NCBI GenBank assembly: GCA_965232615.1
Contig: OZ246985.1
Coordinates: forward strand, 2,453,314 to 2,517,313
DNA from: UBA2779 sp965232615
GTDB taxonomy: Bacteria; Spirochaetota; Spirochaetia; DSM-2461
Direction of reading: 5' to 3'
Length of the DNA: 64,000 nucleotides
The notes under the pieces: generated by a model
Database searches by the model: none
The model's input: only the letters and a program-made list of their open reading frames with translations
What the model was told of the DNA's origin: nothing
In this document: positions 6,875-16,213 of the stretch, one piece after another
Numbering within the stretch: position 1 is the stretch's first letter
Layout: every line of letters begins with the position of its first letter
Position numbers and translations under genes: made by a program

Positions 6875-9406
6875 ATGTCTCCCATGAGTAGCTATCCATT
6901 TCAAGATATAGAACCCAAATGGCAGAAATACTGGGACACTAATAGAACCTTTAAGGTAACTGAAGACTCATCTATTCCCAAAGATAAGCGATGCTACATT
7001 CTGGATATGTTCCCTTACCCATCCGGAGCGGGATTGCATGTAGGGCATCCTGAAGGATATACCGCTACAGACGTCTATTCTCGTTACCTGCGCATGAAAG
7101 GATTCAATGTACTGCATCCCATGGGATATGATTCCTTTGGACTTCCGGCCGAAAACTATGCCATTAAAACGGGTACTCCTCCCCAGAGTTCCACTGAAAA
7201 CAATATCAGACATTTTACACAGCAGATCAAGAGTCTGGGCTTCAGTTATGACTGGGACAGGGAAGTTCAAACCCATACTCCGGAATACTATCGGTGGACT
7301 CAGTGGATATTTCTTCAACTGTATAAAAGGGGATTGGCGTATGAAAGTGATATGCCCATCAACTGGTGCTCCAGTTGCAAAACAGGTCTTGCCAATGAAG
7401 AAGTGAAGGATGGTAAATGTGAACGCTGCAGCAATGCTGTTGAACGGCGCAGGATCCGTCAGTGGGTTTTAAAGATTACATCGTATGCAGAAGCATTGCT
7501 CAACGATCTCGATGATCTCGATTGGCCGGAATCAATAAAATCCATGCAGCGCAACTGGATTGGCCGATCTGAAGGAGCCAATGTGACATTCCTACTTGCA
7601 GGAAAAGCAGCAGACCAGGGACAACTAGACGTCTATACCACACGGCCGGACACCCTCTTCGGGGCAACTTACATGGTATTGGCACCGGAACACCCCCTGG
7701 TGAGAAGGATTTGCACCGCCGATCAGAAAAGTTCCGTAGAATCCTACATTGAAAAAGCAAATCGCAAGAGCGATCTGGAACGCACTGATTTAGCCAAAGA
7801 AAAAACCGGTGTGTTTACCGGAGCCTTTGCTGTGAATCCTGTCAATGGTTTGAATATCCCAATCTGGATTTCTGATTACATTCTTATTTCCTATGGAACT
7901 GGGGCCATTATGGCTGTTCCAGGACATGATCAACGGGATTGGGAGTTTGCCAGAGAATTTAATCTTCCCATTATCGAAGTACTCCAGGGGGGCGATATAA
8001 CAAAGGAAGCTTTTGTTGGGGATGGACCACATATCAATTCTGATTACCTGAATGGGATGGGCAAAAAGGAGGCCATTGATACCATTATTGAGAGACTTGA
8101 AGAGGACGGGAAGGGGTTTCGTACAATTAATTACAAACTCAGGGACTGGATCTTCAGCCGGCAGCGGTACTGGGGCGAGCCCATTCCCCTTATTCACTGT
8201 CCTGACGATGGCATTGTACCCATACCCGAAGATGAACTTCCTCTCAGACTGCCTGAGGTGGAAAAATATGAACCTTCCGGTACGGGAGAGAGTCCCCTGA
8301 CAACTATCGATGAGTGGGTAAACTGTCTTTGTCCGGTATGCGGCGGAGCGGCGAAACGGGAAACCAATACGATGCCCCAATGGGCTGGTTCCTGCTGGTA
8401 CTATCTCCGTTACATTGATCCGCACAACAAGAAGAGCTTTATTGATCCGGAAAAGGAAAAGTACTGGATGCCTGTTGACCTCTATGTTGGGGGCGCGGAA
8501 CATGCGGTACTCCATCTGCTCTATGCCCGATTCTGGCATAAGGTTCTTCACGAATTAGGACTTGTCTCTACATCGGAACCATTCCAGCGTCTCATCAACC
8601 AGGGCATGATAACCTCCTTTGCCTACATGCGTAAGGATAAGACACTGCTTCCTCTGGATGAAGTAACCATCAACGGGAGTACTTACACGGAGACAGCCAC
8701 GGGGGAAGCTTTATACCAGGTTGTTGCCAAGATGTCCAAGACATTAAAAAATGTAATCAATCCCGATGATATTATCAGTAGATTTGGTGCCGATTCCATG
8801 AGAATGTACGAAATGTTTATGGGCCCTCTGGAAGTATCCATGCCCTGGCAGACTCAAGGTCTGGTCGGTATTCATCGTTTTCTCAACAGAGTGTGGGATG
8901 TGGCCACTCGACCCATAACGGATGATGAACTATCTCCGTCCCAATCGAAAATTCTGAACAAAACCCTGAAGAAAGTAGGAACAGATACTGCATCACTTAA
9001 CTTCAACACCGCCATTGCTCAGATGATGATCTTCATCAATGAGATTTGCAGAGAGAAAACCTGTCTGAGAAAACTGTGGGAACCCTTTGTTCTCATACTT
9101 GCTCCTTATGCTCCCCACCTTGGAGAGGAAATGTGGCGTATGCTCGGTCATGAAAACACCCTGGCTTATGAAAACTATCCGATCTGGGATGAATCCTTCA
9201 CTGTTGATGATGAGAAAGAAGTTGTCCTCCAGGTTAACGGCAGGGTGAGATCCCGAATAGTTGCGGCTGCGGGAACATCCAGGATTGAATTGGAGAAACT
9301 TGCAGCGGCCGATGAAAAAATTAGAGCCTGGTTGTCTGGTAAGGATGTGGTTAAAATTATCACTATTCCCGACCGTCTGGTTAACTTTGTGGTTAAAAAT
9401 CCGTAG
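6875..9406 (+). CDS. leuS: Leucyl-tRNA synthetase
   Basis: An 843-residue class I aminoacyl-tRNA synthetase that charges tRNA-Leu. It shows the HIGH-type motif HVGH at 55-58 (in GLHVGHPEGYTATD), the CP1 editing insertion with TTRPDTLFGATY near 256, zinc-like Cys pairs (INWCSSCKTGL near 160-168), and KMSKT at 619-623. The C-terminal tRNA-binding part ends normally. ATGs at 6875 and 6884 are both possible; the second (MSSYPFQDIE) matches the usual LeuS opening better, and neither has a strong ribosome site. A palindromic mini-element begins at its stop codon. Confidence 0.97.
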   Translation: MSPMSSYPFQDIEPKWQKYWDTNRTFKVTEDSSIPKDKRCYILDMFPYPSGAGLHVGHPEGYTATDVYSRYLRMKGFNVLHPMGYDSFGLPAENYAIKTGTPPQSSTENNIRHFTQQIKSLGFSYDWDREVQTHTPEYYRWTQWIFLQLYKRGLAYESDMPINWCSSCKTGLANEEVKDGKCERCSNAVERRRIRQWVLKITSYAEALLNDLDDLDWPESIKSMQRNWIGRSEGANVTFLLAGKAADQGQLDVYTTRPDTLFGATYMVLAPEHPLVRRICTADQKSSVESYIEKANRKSDLERTDLAKEKTGVFTGAFAVNPVNGLNIPIWISDYILISYGTGAIMAVPGHDQRDWEFAREFNLPIIEVLQGGDITKEAFVGDGPHINSDYLNGMGKKEAIDTIIERLEEDGKGFRTINYKLRDWIFSRQRYWGEPIPLIHCPDDGIVPIPEDELPLRLPEVEKYEPSGTGESPLTTIDEWVNCLCPVCGGAAKRETNTMPQWAGSCWYYLRYIDPHNKKSFIDPEKEKYWMPVDLYVGGAEHAVLHLLYARFWHKVLHELGLVSTSEPFQRLINQGMITSFAYMRKDKTLLPLDEVTINGSTYTETATGEALYQVVAKMSKTLKNVINPDDIISRFGADSMRMYEMFMGPLEVSMPWQTQGLVGIHRFLNRVWDVATRPITDDELSPSQSKILNKTLKKVGTDTASLNFNTAIAQMMIFINEICREKTCLRKLWEPFVLILAPYAPHLGEEMWRMLGHENTLAYENYPIWDESFTVDDEKEVVLQVNGRVRSRIVAAAGTSRIELEKLAAADEKIRAWLSGKDVVKIITIPDRLVNFVVKNP

Positions 9407-9461
9407 TATCAGAAAGCTTGTTGTGACAGGGATATTCTTTGTCCAACAAGCTTTCTGACAC
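9406..9461. mobile_element. 56-bp palindromic mini-element with IS-type ends
   Basis: CAGAAAGCTTGTTG (9410-9423) pairs perfectly with CAACAAGCTTTCTG (9444-9457), and GACA/TGTC extends the stem after a one-base bulge. The outer ends (GTATCAG / CTGAC-AC) match the ends of the decayed insertion sequence at 29988-30679. It begins at the last base of the leuS stop codon, so it may also act as the leuS terminator. It looks like a non-autonomous, nearly end-to-end derivative of that IS. Confidence 0.6.
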
Positions 9462-9677
9462 CGCATTGGGAATACTACTGGTCACAATCTTCAGCAGCAT
9501 CCAATAGTGAAACTCTGAGACTGTGAGCACTCCCATCACGTATAACACGTCAGTGATGTGTCTTGAAAGGATGAATCGGCCGATGTACAATATCCCTGTT
9601 TTCCTGGATGAGGTCAATTTCTGACATTTCCAGTTCCTAATCTCAACTCAACAATCTTGATCTTGTTTTCAGGTTGA

Positions 9678-10748
9678 ATGAAAATGACTGAAGTATTCCC
9701 TTCCATCAGTGATATTCACCTCCTTCTCAAATGGTTTGAAGACTATGGCACGAACTATCCCTGGTCAACGGAAACAGGCATGGTACCAGACCCTTATGCC
9801 GTATGGATTTCCGAAGTTATGCTACAGCAGACGACTGTCGCGGCTGTTTTACCGCGGTACAAGCGGTGGATGGAACGATTCCCTGGAATTGAAACACTTG
9901 CTCAAGCTTCGAGAGATGAAGTTTTTCGGGAATGGGAGGGATTGGGATATTACTCCAGGGCTGGGAATCTCCATTCAGCTGCCCGGGAAATCACACAAAA
10001 GTATGGCAGCCGAATACCTGGATCGGTATCAGAACTCAGGAAACTGCCAGGAGTAGGTGAATACATTGCATCGGCAGTAGCATCATTTGCCTTTGGTAAA
10101 AAGATCCTCACGATAGAAGCCAATGGACGCCGCATCGTTCAGAGATTGACTGCCTCAAAAAAATGGAATCGAAACCTGGAACGGTTTTTTCGGAATGCAG
10201 CCGAACAGAACATACCAAACCATCATTCTGGCAAATTCAATGCCTCACTGATGCAATTTGGTCAAAAAGTATGCCTTCCGGGAAAACCAAAATGCGGTCA
10301 ATGCCCTTTCACCCAGCGCTGTGAAGCGAACTCTCTGAATCTACAGGAAACAATTCCAGTACGGCACCGACCGACAATAATCAATAAAGCCACGAATTTG
10401 GCTCTTGTCATGCAGGGTCGGGAGGTTTGGATAAGGATGCGTTCATCGGGTATTGCCGCCGGTCTCTGGGGCTTCCCTGATACAGCTGAGCTGTCCCGGC
10501 TGGAAGAGTGGATCCCCTCGGAATGCTTGAACACACAAATTCATTCATATACCCGATACAGAGATAAACTGCAGCCGATGATTTACATTAAAAATCCGAA
10601 TTTAAACTGTAGGGAAGAAATCCCGCCGACTCCAGAAGGACAATGGATCAATGTTAAAGATTTAGACGACTTTGGAATGCCCACAGCACATCGATCCATT
10701 GCCAGGAACTTGTCTTTATATCTTAAATCAACAATAATAGACTCATGA
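9678..10748 (+). CDS. mutY: A/G-specific adenine DNA glycosylase
   Basis: A 356-residue base-excision repair enzyme that removes adenine mispaired with 8-oxoguanine. Catalytic Glu46 lies in SEVMLQQT. The helix-hairpin-helix region is LPGVGEYIASAVASFAFG (123-140). The Fe-S cluster Cys are 199, 206, 209 and 215, spaced C-x6-C-x2-C-x5-C as in MutY. The position of the usual catalytic Asp (DGNV in E. coli) reads IEANGRR, giving Glu147. The C-terminal part (230 on) fits the NUDIX-like 8-oxoG recognition domain. It heads an operon: its TGA overlaps the ATG of tatT. Confidence 0.92.
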   Translation: MKMTEVFPSISDIHLLLKWFEDYGTNYPWSTETGMVPDPYAVWISEVMLQQTTVAAVLPRYKRWMERFPGIETLAQASRDEVFREWEGLGYYSRAGNLHSAAREITQKYGSRIPGSVSELRKLPGVGEYIASAVASFAFGKKILTIEANGRRIVQRLTASKKWNRNLERFFRNAAEQNIPNHHSGKFNASLMQFGQKVCLPGKPKCGQCPFTQRCEANSLNLQETIPVRHRPTIINKATNLALVMQGREVWIRMRSSGIAAGLWGFPDTAELSRLEEWIPSECLNTQIHSYTRYRDKLQPMIYIKNPNLNCREEIPPTPEGQWINVKDLDDFGMPTAHRSIARNLSLYLKSTIIDS

Positions 10749-11743
10749 AAATAAAAAAAATGTTTCTCTCATTACTTTCAATATCGCTGGTACTCGCTTC
10801 ATGTGCTTCGATAAAAAAATCAGCCATTCGTTCCGTAGCGGATATACTGTCCTCCAGCGAAGGAGGCAGTGCCTTTACATCGGATGATGATCCTCAACTT
10901 ATAGCAGAGTCCCTCCCCCTGGCCTTGAAGCTGTATGAGATTCTTCTGGCATATGATTCGGAGAATACTGATCTGGCTGCTGCAGCAGGTCGGAATTTCA
11001 CCATGTACTCTGGAGCCTTTGTACAGATGCCAGCAGACATGCTGGATGATGAGCAGTGGAACGAAGCGGATATTGCCCGCAAACGGGCAAAAAAGCTGTT
11101 CCGTCGGGGCCGCGGCTACCTTATGCAGGCATTGGAAATGAAACATGATGGCTTCATGGATTCACTGGATACTGGTGAATACGATAGTGCCATCATTAAA
11201 CTTAAACAAACAGATGCATCTACAGCGTTCTGGGCTGGATTGGCCTGGCTGGGCATGGCCAGTACCGACCCCTTTGACCTGGAGCTCGCAACAACTCTCG
11301 ACAAGGCCGTTCTGCTTCTGTACAGGTCTCTGGAGCTGGAAGAAGCCAATCCCGGGCTTCATGATGCAATGATACAGGTTCAGATGGTATTGCCATCAGC
11401 CATAATATCCGCCATGAGGGAGAGAAGTCCAGCTACTGCCATCTTCATGGATGAGTATTACAGGAGCAATGGTGTCAGTGAAGATCCCTTGAAACGGTCT
11501 TTTTACCATTACTACAGAGCTCTTTCCCTGTACGAAGATACAAATCCCTCCCCTCACATCACAATGGCCACCGCCGTATCGATAAAAGAGCAGGATGCTG
11601 AAGGTTTCAAAAATTACCTGGCCAAAGCCCTGGCTGTTGATCCTGAGGCCAGCCCTGATACACGGCTGATGACTATTCTATACCAGGAGAAAGCCCGGTG
11701 GCTTCTGGATAATATTGAAAGTTTTTTTCTGGTGGATTTCTAA
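10745..11743 (+). CDS. tatT: TRAP transporter-associated lipoprotein TatT
   Basis: A 332-residue lipoprotein with signal peptide and lipobox LVLASCAS (lipid Cys20). The body is alpha-helical with TPR-like repeats (for example DAIVLYRSLELEEANPGL-type segments around 185-210) and resembles TatT, the trimeric periplasmic TPR lipoprotein described in Treponema pallidum (TP0956). TatT binds the DctP-type TatP subunit and is thought to help deliver hydrophobic ligands. It overlaps mutY by 4 bp and its stop overlaps the next dctP start (TAATG). The gene order T-P-P-QM strongly supports the call. Confidence 0.88.
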   Translation: MKIKKMFLSLLSISLVLASCASIKKSAIRSVADILSSSEGGSAFTSDDDPQLIAESLPLALKLYEILLAYDSENTDLAAAAGRNFTMYSGAFVQMPADMLDDEQWNEADIARKRAKKLFRRGRGYLMQALEMKHDGFMDSLDTGEYDSAIIKLKQTDASTAFWAGLAWLGMASTDPFDLELATTLDKAVLLLYRSLELEEANPGLHDAMIQVQMVLPSAIISAMRERSPATAIFMDEYYRSNGVSEDPLKRSFYHYYRALSLYEDTNPSPHITMATAVSIKEQDAEGFKNYLAKALAVDPEASPDTRLMTILYQEKARWLLDNIESFFLVDF

Positions 11744-12741
11744 TGAAAGAATCACTTCGCCGATTGATCATGACAGCTTCATTGATCGTTTTTTTCACCT
11801 TACCGGCAGCCAGTTTAACACTGAAACTTGCCAGCCCCTTTCCTGAAGGATCGGCCTGGGATACCAGCCTGAAACGGCTGGCTGTTCAGTGGCAGAAAAT
11901 CTCCGGGGGAAAAATACGTATGCGCATCTATCCCGGTAGTGTTGCCGGAAGTGAGGGGGATATGATACGTAAAATGCGGTTTGGTCAGGTAGATATCGCT
12001 GTACTGACTACATTTGGAATGAAGAGTATTGTACCCGATTCTTTTGTAATGACTCTACCTGGGATTCTTCAGTCTGAAGAGGAACTGGATTATGCCATAA
12101 CTGAATTTGCTCCAAGGTTCAATGAAAGCTTCATCTCGAAAGGATTTCGAGTGCTGGTGTGGTCAAAAACAGGCTGGGCATATTTTTTTACTGCCGATCA
12201 AATACGTACACCTGATCAATTGCAGAAAGAAAGATTATCAGTCAGTAATACAGATGAGGAACTGGCGGCAAATTTCAAGGCATTGGATTTCAATGTTGTA
12301 CCCATGGCCCTTGGAGAGGTAATGGTGGCATTGCAGAGCGGAATGGCAACCGCCGCCTACGGCCCTCCACTTGCAGCTGCAGCATACCAGTGGTTCTTTC
12401 AAATCCCCTACATGCTGAGTTTCAGGCTTGCACCAGTGATGGGCGGCATCGTTATCAGCGAAAAAACCTGGCAGCGTATACCCAACCAGCTCCATGAAGA
12501 ATTCCTGAAAGCCATACATACAGTTGCCTTTGAATTTCAACGTGAATCCAATCGATTGAATAAAGAAGCAATGAAAGTAATGCAAAAGAACAATCTTACG
12601 GTTACCGAACTGACTGAAACAGAACTTGAAGACTGGCATCAGGTGTTTACGGAGGGGCATTCCCTGCTGGTGGGTGATAATAAATGGATTGATAAAAAGG
12701 TGTACAACGACTTCATCACAAGTCTTGAAGGTTTGAGGTAA
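11743..12741 (+). CDS. dctP: TRAP transporter solute-binding protein DctP, first copy
   Basis: A 332-residue periplasmic binding protein. A signal peptide covers about residues 1-25 (SLIVFFTLPAASL). Family blocks follow: LASPFPEGSAWD near 31, RMRIYPGSVAGSEGDMIRKM (59-78) and SKTGWAYFF near 145. The substrate is unknown; most DctP proteins bind organic acids, while the spirochaete TatP group has been linked to hydrophobic ligands. It is clearly paralogous to the next gene, with the same block order throughout, so the pair arose by tandem duplication. Confidence 0.92.
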   Translation: MKESLRRLIMTASLIVFFTLPAASLTLKLASPFPEGSAWDTSLKRLAVQWQKISGGKIRMRIYPGSVAGSEGDMIRKMRFGQVDIAVLTTFGMKSIVPDSFVMTLPGILQSEEELDYAITEFAPRFNESFISKGFRVLVWSKTGWAYFFTADQIRTPDQLQKERLSVSNTDEELAANFKALDFNVVPMALGEVMVALQSGMATAAYGPPLAAAAYQWFFQIPYMLSFRLAPVMGGIVISEKTWQRIPNQLHEEFLKAIHTVAFEFQRESNRLNKEAMKVMQKNNLTVTELTETELEDWHQVFTEGHSLLVGDNKWIDKKVYNDFITSLEGLR

Positions 12742-12744
12742 TCA

Positions 12745-13770
12745 ATGATCAATAAATACACAGAGAAGTATTCCCAGTATCGACGAAGAGCATGGCTTGT
12801 CATTGTATTTCTGACAATAACCCCAATGGCAATGGGGGCCGTTACAATAAAGATGGCCAGTCAACTGCCGGAAGGTTCTACATGGCACACCGACTTGCTC
12901 CGTATGGCAGATGAATGGCGGACTATCAGCAATGGGAAAGTACGTCTTCGCATATATCCTGGCAACATCGCCGGCAGTGAAGCTGATATGATCCGTAAGA
13001 TGCGTTTTGGACAACTTGACGCCGGTATATTCACAGCTTTTGGATTAAAATCCATGGTTCCGGAAACCTTTGTTGTTACCCTGCCGGGACTTATACAAAC
13101 GGAAAAGGAACTTGATTATGTCCTGGATAACTGGGTAGAACAATTCGATGAGAGATTCAGGGAGGAAGGATTTGAATTGATGACCTGGTCCAAGACTGGC
13201 TGGGCCTATATGTTCGGTCCAGAACCACTGAAAATCCCTGCCGATCTTCAAAAACACACTCTGGCCGTTGACAACACGGAAACAGAAATGGCCGTTGCTT
13301 TCAAAACACTGGGATTCCATGTTGCGCCTGTGTCTCTGGGGGAAATAATGGTATCCCTACAGAGTGGTTTAGTTGATGCCTTCTATGCTCCTCCGATTGC
13401 AGCCGCAGCTTTTCAATGGTTTGCTCTGGCACCCTATGCAACAGAATACCGGGTGGCCCCTGTTGTGGGTGGTGTTGTTCTTTCCCAGCGATCCTGGAAA
13501 CGAATTCCCAGGGAGTTTCATGAAAAGATCAAAGCCTCCGTCTTCAACATGACCCGGCAGTATCATAATGAATCTCTACGTCTCAATAATGAAGCTCTCC
13601 GAATCATGGAAGAGAATGGACTGAAACGCATCAATATCAGCCCTGAAGAAGTTAGTCTGTGGACCGATAAAATGCTTGAAGGTCATCTATTGATGACAGG
13701 TGATGACAAGTCAATTCCCCTCAATATCTATGAAAGCCTTAAATCAGTATTGAATGACATGAGGAATTGA
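12745..13770 (+). CDS. dctP: TRAP transporter solute-binding protein DctP, second copy
   Basis: A 341-residue paralogue of the gene before it, 3 bp downstream. The N-terminus has an unusually long polar stretch (MINKYTEKYSQYRRR) before the hydrophobic core LVIVFLTITPMAMGA. Matching blocks include MASQLPEGSTWH, RLRIYPGNIAGSEADMIRKM and SKTGWAYMF. The ligand-contacting C-terminal half differs more from copy one than the N-terminal half, suggesting the two copies may bind different ligands while sharing one permease. It is followed directly by dctQM. Confidence 0.92.
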   Translation: MINKYTEKYSQYRRRAWLVIVFLTITPMAMGAVTIKMASQLPEGSTWHTDLLRMADEWRTISNGKVRLRIYPGNIAGSEADMIRKMRFGQLDAGIFTAFGLKSMVPETFVVTLPGLIQTEKELDYVLDNWVEQFDERFREEGFELMTWSKTGWAYMFGPEPLKIPADLQKHTLAVDNTETEMAVAFKTLGFHVAPVSLGEIMVSLQSGLVDAFYAPPIAAAAFQWFALAPYATEYRVAPVVGGVVLSQRSWKRIPREFHEKIKASVFNMTRQYHNESLRLNNEALRIMEENGLKRINISPEEVSLWTDKMLEGHLLMTGDDKSIPLNIYESLKSVLNDMRN

Positions 13771-13772
13771 GC

Positions 13773-15632
13773 ATGTCGGAGGAATTGAAATGGAATAATA
13801 GAATTGCTCTGGCACAAGATCTGACCGGCGGCATTTTTCTCTTTGCCCTGGCCGTTGTACCGGTTGTGGAGATTGTTTTACGCAAGCTCACAGGTTCGGG
13901 TTTGGTGTGGTCCTCAGGTTTTCTCCAACACACTGTGGTATGGGTTGCCTGGATGGGAGGGATTGCAGCCTCTCGAGAAGGTACCCATCTTTCCCTCTCT
14001 GCGGTCGATGAACCAAAGAATCGATACGGCCTTATTATCATTTCAGTTCGCAACTTCAGTGCAGCAGCAATTAATATGGCGTTTGCTGTTGCTTCGGCAT
14101 CTTTTCTCGTTCTGGGATTTGCTCCCGGTGACAGTGTTGGAGTTCTTCCCATAAGATTGATTCTCATTATCCTACCGTTTGGATATCTTGTGATGGCTAT
14201 TTACTCATTGTGGCATCCTCACCAGAAATCATCTTTCCGGCTGATCCCGGGAGGATTGTTGCTGGGCCTTTTGCTTTCCCTGCCCGCTGTAGTAAATCTC
14301 CTGGGTGTGGTTTTTACGGATCTTCCATTTGCCCTCTTCGACGCGACAGATACCTGGTACAAAGTGTTTGCATGGGTACGATGGCCCCTGATCGTTCTGT
14401 TAGTATTCATGGGACTTCATGGCCTACCCATCTATCTGATGCTTGGCGGTACGGCGCTTCTTCTCTTCTCAGGAAATTGGGGAGCATTGGAATCCCTGCC
14501 GAACGAAGCGTACAACCTGCTGACAGGAAATATGATTCCTGCAATTCCACTGTTCACCATTGCCGGGTATCTGCTTTCTGAAAGCTCCTCTGGTAAACGC
14601 CTGGTATATTTTTTCAGGGCAGCGCTGGGTTGGCTGCCGGGTGGTTTATCCGTAGTGGCTGTTGTCGCCTGCGCGTACTTCACGACATTTACAGGGGCAT
14701 CAGGTGTTACAATTCTAGCTCTCGGAGGTTTACTGGCTTCCGTTCTCATAGAGAGTAAACAGTATGGAAAGGACTTTTCGCGGGGCTTGATAACATCTTC
14801 CGGCAGTGTCGGTTTACTCTTTCCACCAGCTCTGCCCATTATCATGTATGGTGTCACTGCCCAGATCAGCATACTGGACATGTTTCTTGGAGGATTACTT
14901 CCAGGTTTGCTTCTTGTACTGGTTATTTCCGGAATGGGAGTTTTCCGGGCGATACGAAATAAACCGGAGCGGGTTAGATTTGAAATGCGGGAATTCAGGC
15001 TTGCAGTGAAGGGAGCTGCCGGAGATTTATTGTTGCCCGTTGTTTTGCTTGTTTGTTACTTCAGCGGTTTAACCAACGTGGTGGAAACCTCTGCTCTGGC
15101 CGTTGTCTACACCATAATCCTTCTTGCAGCGACCCGGGAGTTTACCCATGGGTTGATTGCACGGGTTCTTCGTCGGGGTGTACCGGTTATTGGAGGGGTG
15201 CTTGTTATACTAGCCGCAGCCAAAGGTCTGAGTTACTACATTGTAGACGCACAAGTACCAACTCTACTGACCGGGTTTTTCAGGGACAATATCTCATCCA
15301 GATTCGTTTTTCTCATCCTGCTCAATGTTGTGCTGCTCATTACTGGTACGTTAATGGATATATACTCTGCTATTCTCGTAATTGCACCACTCATTGTACC
15401 GCTCGGAGAGTTGTATGGTGTTCACCCCGTACAACTGGGGATCATTTTCCTGGCAAATCTCCAGCTTGGCTATCTAACACCGCCTGTGGGAATGAACTTG
15501 TTTCTGGCAAGCTACACCTTTAACGAACCCATGACCAAGGTGTATAAACAGGTTGTTCCTTTCCTTCTGGTGCTGTTTGTTGGTGTATTGCTTATAACCT
15601 ATGTGCCCTGGTTCAGCCTTGCCCTTCTTTAA
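13773..15632 (+). CDS. dctQM: TRAP transporter fused small and large permease subunits DctQM
   Basis: A 619-residue inner-membrane protein that fuses the DctQ four-helix subunit (about residues 1-165) to the DctM subunit (about 185-619, with repeated long hydrophobic segments). The DctM part has PAIPLFTIAGYLLSES, TGASGVTILALGG and LQLGYLTPPVGMNLFLASYTF, signatures of the sodium-driven TRAP permease. I prefer the ATG at 13773, seven bases after GAGGA; a TTG at 13767 sits too close to that sequence. The start overlaps nothing and follows dctP copy two by 2 bp, closing the mutY-tatT-dctP-dctP-dctQM operon. Confidence 0.93.
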   Translation: MSEELKWNNRIALAQDLTGGIFLFALAVVPVVEIVLRKLTGSGLVWSSGFLQHTVVWVAWMGGIAASREGTHLSLSAVDEPKNRYGLIIISVRNFSAAAINMAFAVASASFLVLGFAPGDSVGVLPIRLILIILPFGYLVMAIYSLWHPHQKSSFRLIPGGLLLGLLLSLPAVVNLLGVVFTDLPFALFDATDTWYKVFAWVRWPLIVLLVFMGLHGLPIYLMLGGTALLLFSGNWGALESLPNEAYNLLTGNMIPAIPLFTIAGYLLSESSSGKRLVYFFRAALGWLPGGLSVVAVVACAYFTTFTGASGVTILALGGLLASVLIESKQYGKDFSRGLITSSGSVGLLFPPALPIIMYGVTAQISILDMFLGGLLPGLLLVLVISGMGVFRAIRNKPERVRFEMREFRLAVKGAAGDLLLPVVLLVCYFSGLTNVVETSALAVVYTIILLAATREFTHGLIARVLRRGVPVIGGVLVILAAAKGLSYYIVDAQVPTLLTGFFRDNISSRFVFLILLNVVLLITGTLMDIYSAILVIAPLIVPLGELYGVHPVQLGIIFLANLQLGYLTPPVGMNLFLASYTFNEPMTKVYKQVVPFLLVLFVGVLLITYVPWFSLALL

Positions 15633-15681
15633 GAGCCTGTCGGACTTACGTCTCACGGTTCGATTTCTGCCCTTTCTCTCC

Positions 15682-15706
15682 AGGAGCAAGCCTCCTACTT
15701 GCTCCT
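15682..15706 (+). terminator. Hairpin downstream of dctQM
   Basis: AGGAGCAAG (15682-15690) and CTTGCTCCT (15698-15706) are perfect inverted arms around a 7-base loop, about 50 bp after the dctQM stop. There is no T-tract. It may end the TRAP operon. Confidence 0.45.
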
Positions 15707-15762
15707 TCCGAGCCGACTTCGTTCGCTTTCGCCGCCTTGAATCAGGAAAAAATCATCAGAAA
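15696..15762 (+). repeat. Dispersed repeat family C, copy 1
   Basis: The blocks TACTTGCTCCTTCCGAGCCG (15696-15715) and CCTTGAATCAGGAAAAAATC plus ATCAGAAA (ending 15762) recur in reverse orientation at 52400-52447. This copy carries a 19-bp insertion (ACTTCGTTCGCTTTCGCCG) between the two blocks. Confidence 0.7.
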
Positions 15763-15791
15763 ACTAACGCGGATTATTTCACCGCCTGCCG

Positions 15792-15821
15792 CGGACAGAT
15801 CGATACAGAGCGACCTGTCCG
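15792..15821. repeat. Hairpin with 11-bp arms
   Basis: CGGACAGATCG (15792-15802) and CGACCTGTCCG (15811-15821) pair with one mismatch around an 8-base loop. The function is unknown; it may be a second terminator or part of a decayed repeat. Confidence 0.4.
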
Positions 15822-15920
15822 TATGTACCACACAGGGCAGACAAAGCCGGAACACAACAGGGCTGGCATTTTGTCAACACCGTAACGGCGAAAAAGAGTG
15901 AGTCAGGAGGCAGTTTTAGA

Positions 15921-16193
15921 ATGGAAGCAAGAAAATTCATTGTTACAGGCCGAGTTCAGGGCGTTGGTTTTCGATGGTTCGTCAGTCGGCATGCTCACAC
16001 CCTTGGAATAAATGGATGGGTAAAAAATAACAGGGATGGGTCGGTTGAAATATGGGCTGAAGCATTGACGGCCAAATTGGTGCAGTTTGAATCCCTGCTG
16101 AGAAAAGGCCCTCCTGGATCTGCTGTGAGAAATGTTCAGACCGTAAATGCTGGAGCTGTTCACGATTACAAGGGGTTTGACATCGTTTTTTAG
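15921..16193 (+). CDS. acyP: Acylphosphatase
   Basis: A 90-residue cytoplasmic enzyme of exact family length that hydrolyses acyl phosphates. The phosphate-binding loop GRVQGVGFRWF carries the catalytic Arg18, and GWVKNNRDGSVE carries the catalytic Asn36. The ATG follows a TCAGGAGG ribosome site by a suitable distance. It stands alone, convergent with the M16 protease gene 20 bp away. Its physiological substrate is not known in most bacteria. Confidence 0.93.
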   Translation: MEARKFIVTGRVQGVGFRWFVSRHAHTLGINGWVKNNRDGSVEIWAEALTAKLVQFESLLRKGPPGSAVRNVQTVNAGAVHDYKGFDIVF

Positions 16194-16213
16194 CATACTT
16201 CCAAAGAGTGAAT

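Larger units (their letters stand above)
15633..15920. other. Hairpin-rich gap between dctQM and acylphosphatase
   Basis: This 288-bp gap is largely structured DNA: a hairpin at 15682-15706, one copy of a dispersed repeat at 15696-15762 and a second hairpin at 15792-15821. An open frame across it (15601-15885) has arginine- and serine-rich, non-protein-like content and is not called. TCAGGAGG before the acylphosphatase start gives its ribosome site. Confidence 0.55.

Noticed and set aside
13767..13772. TTG as dctQM start
   Set aside because: It sits only one base after the GAGGA ribosome sequence, whereas the ATG at 13773 is seven bases away.
15601..15885. 94-codon open frame after dctQM
   Set aside because: It starts inside dctQM, crosses hairpins and a repeat, and has non-protein-like composition.
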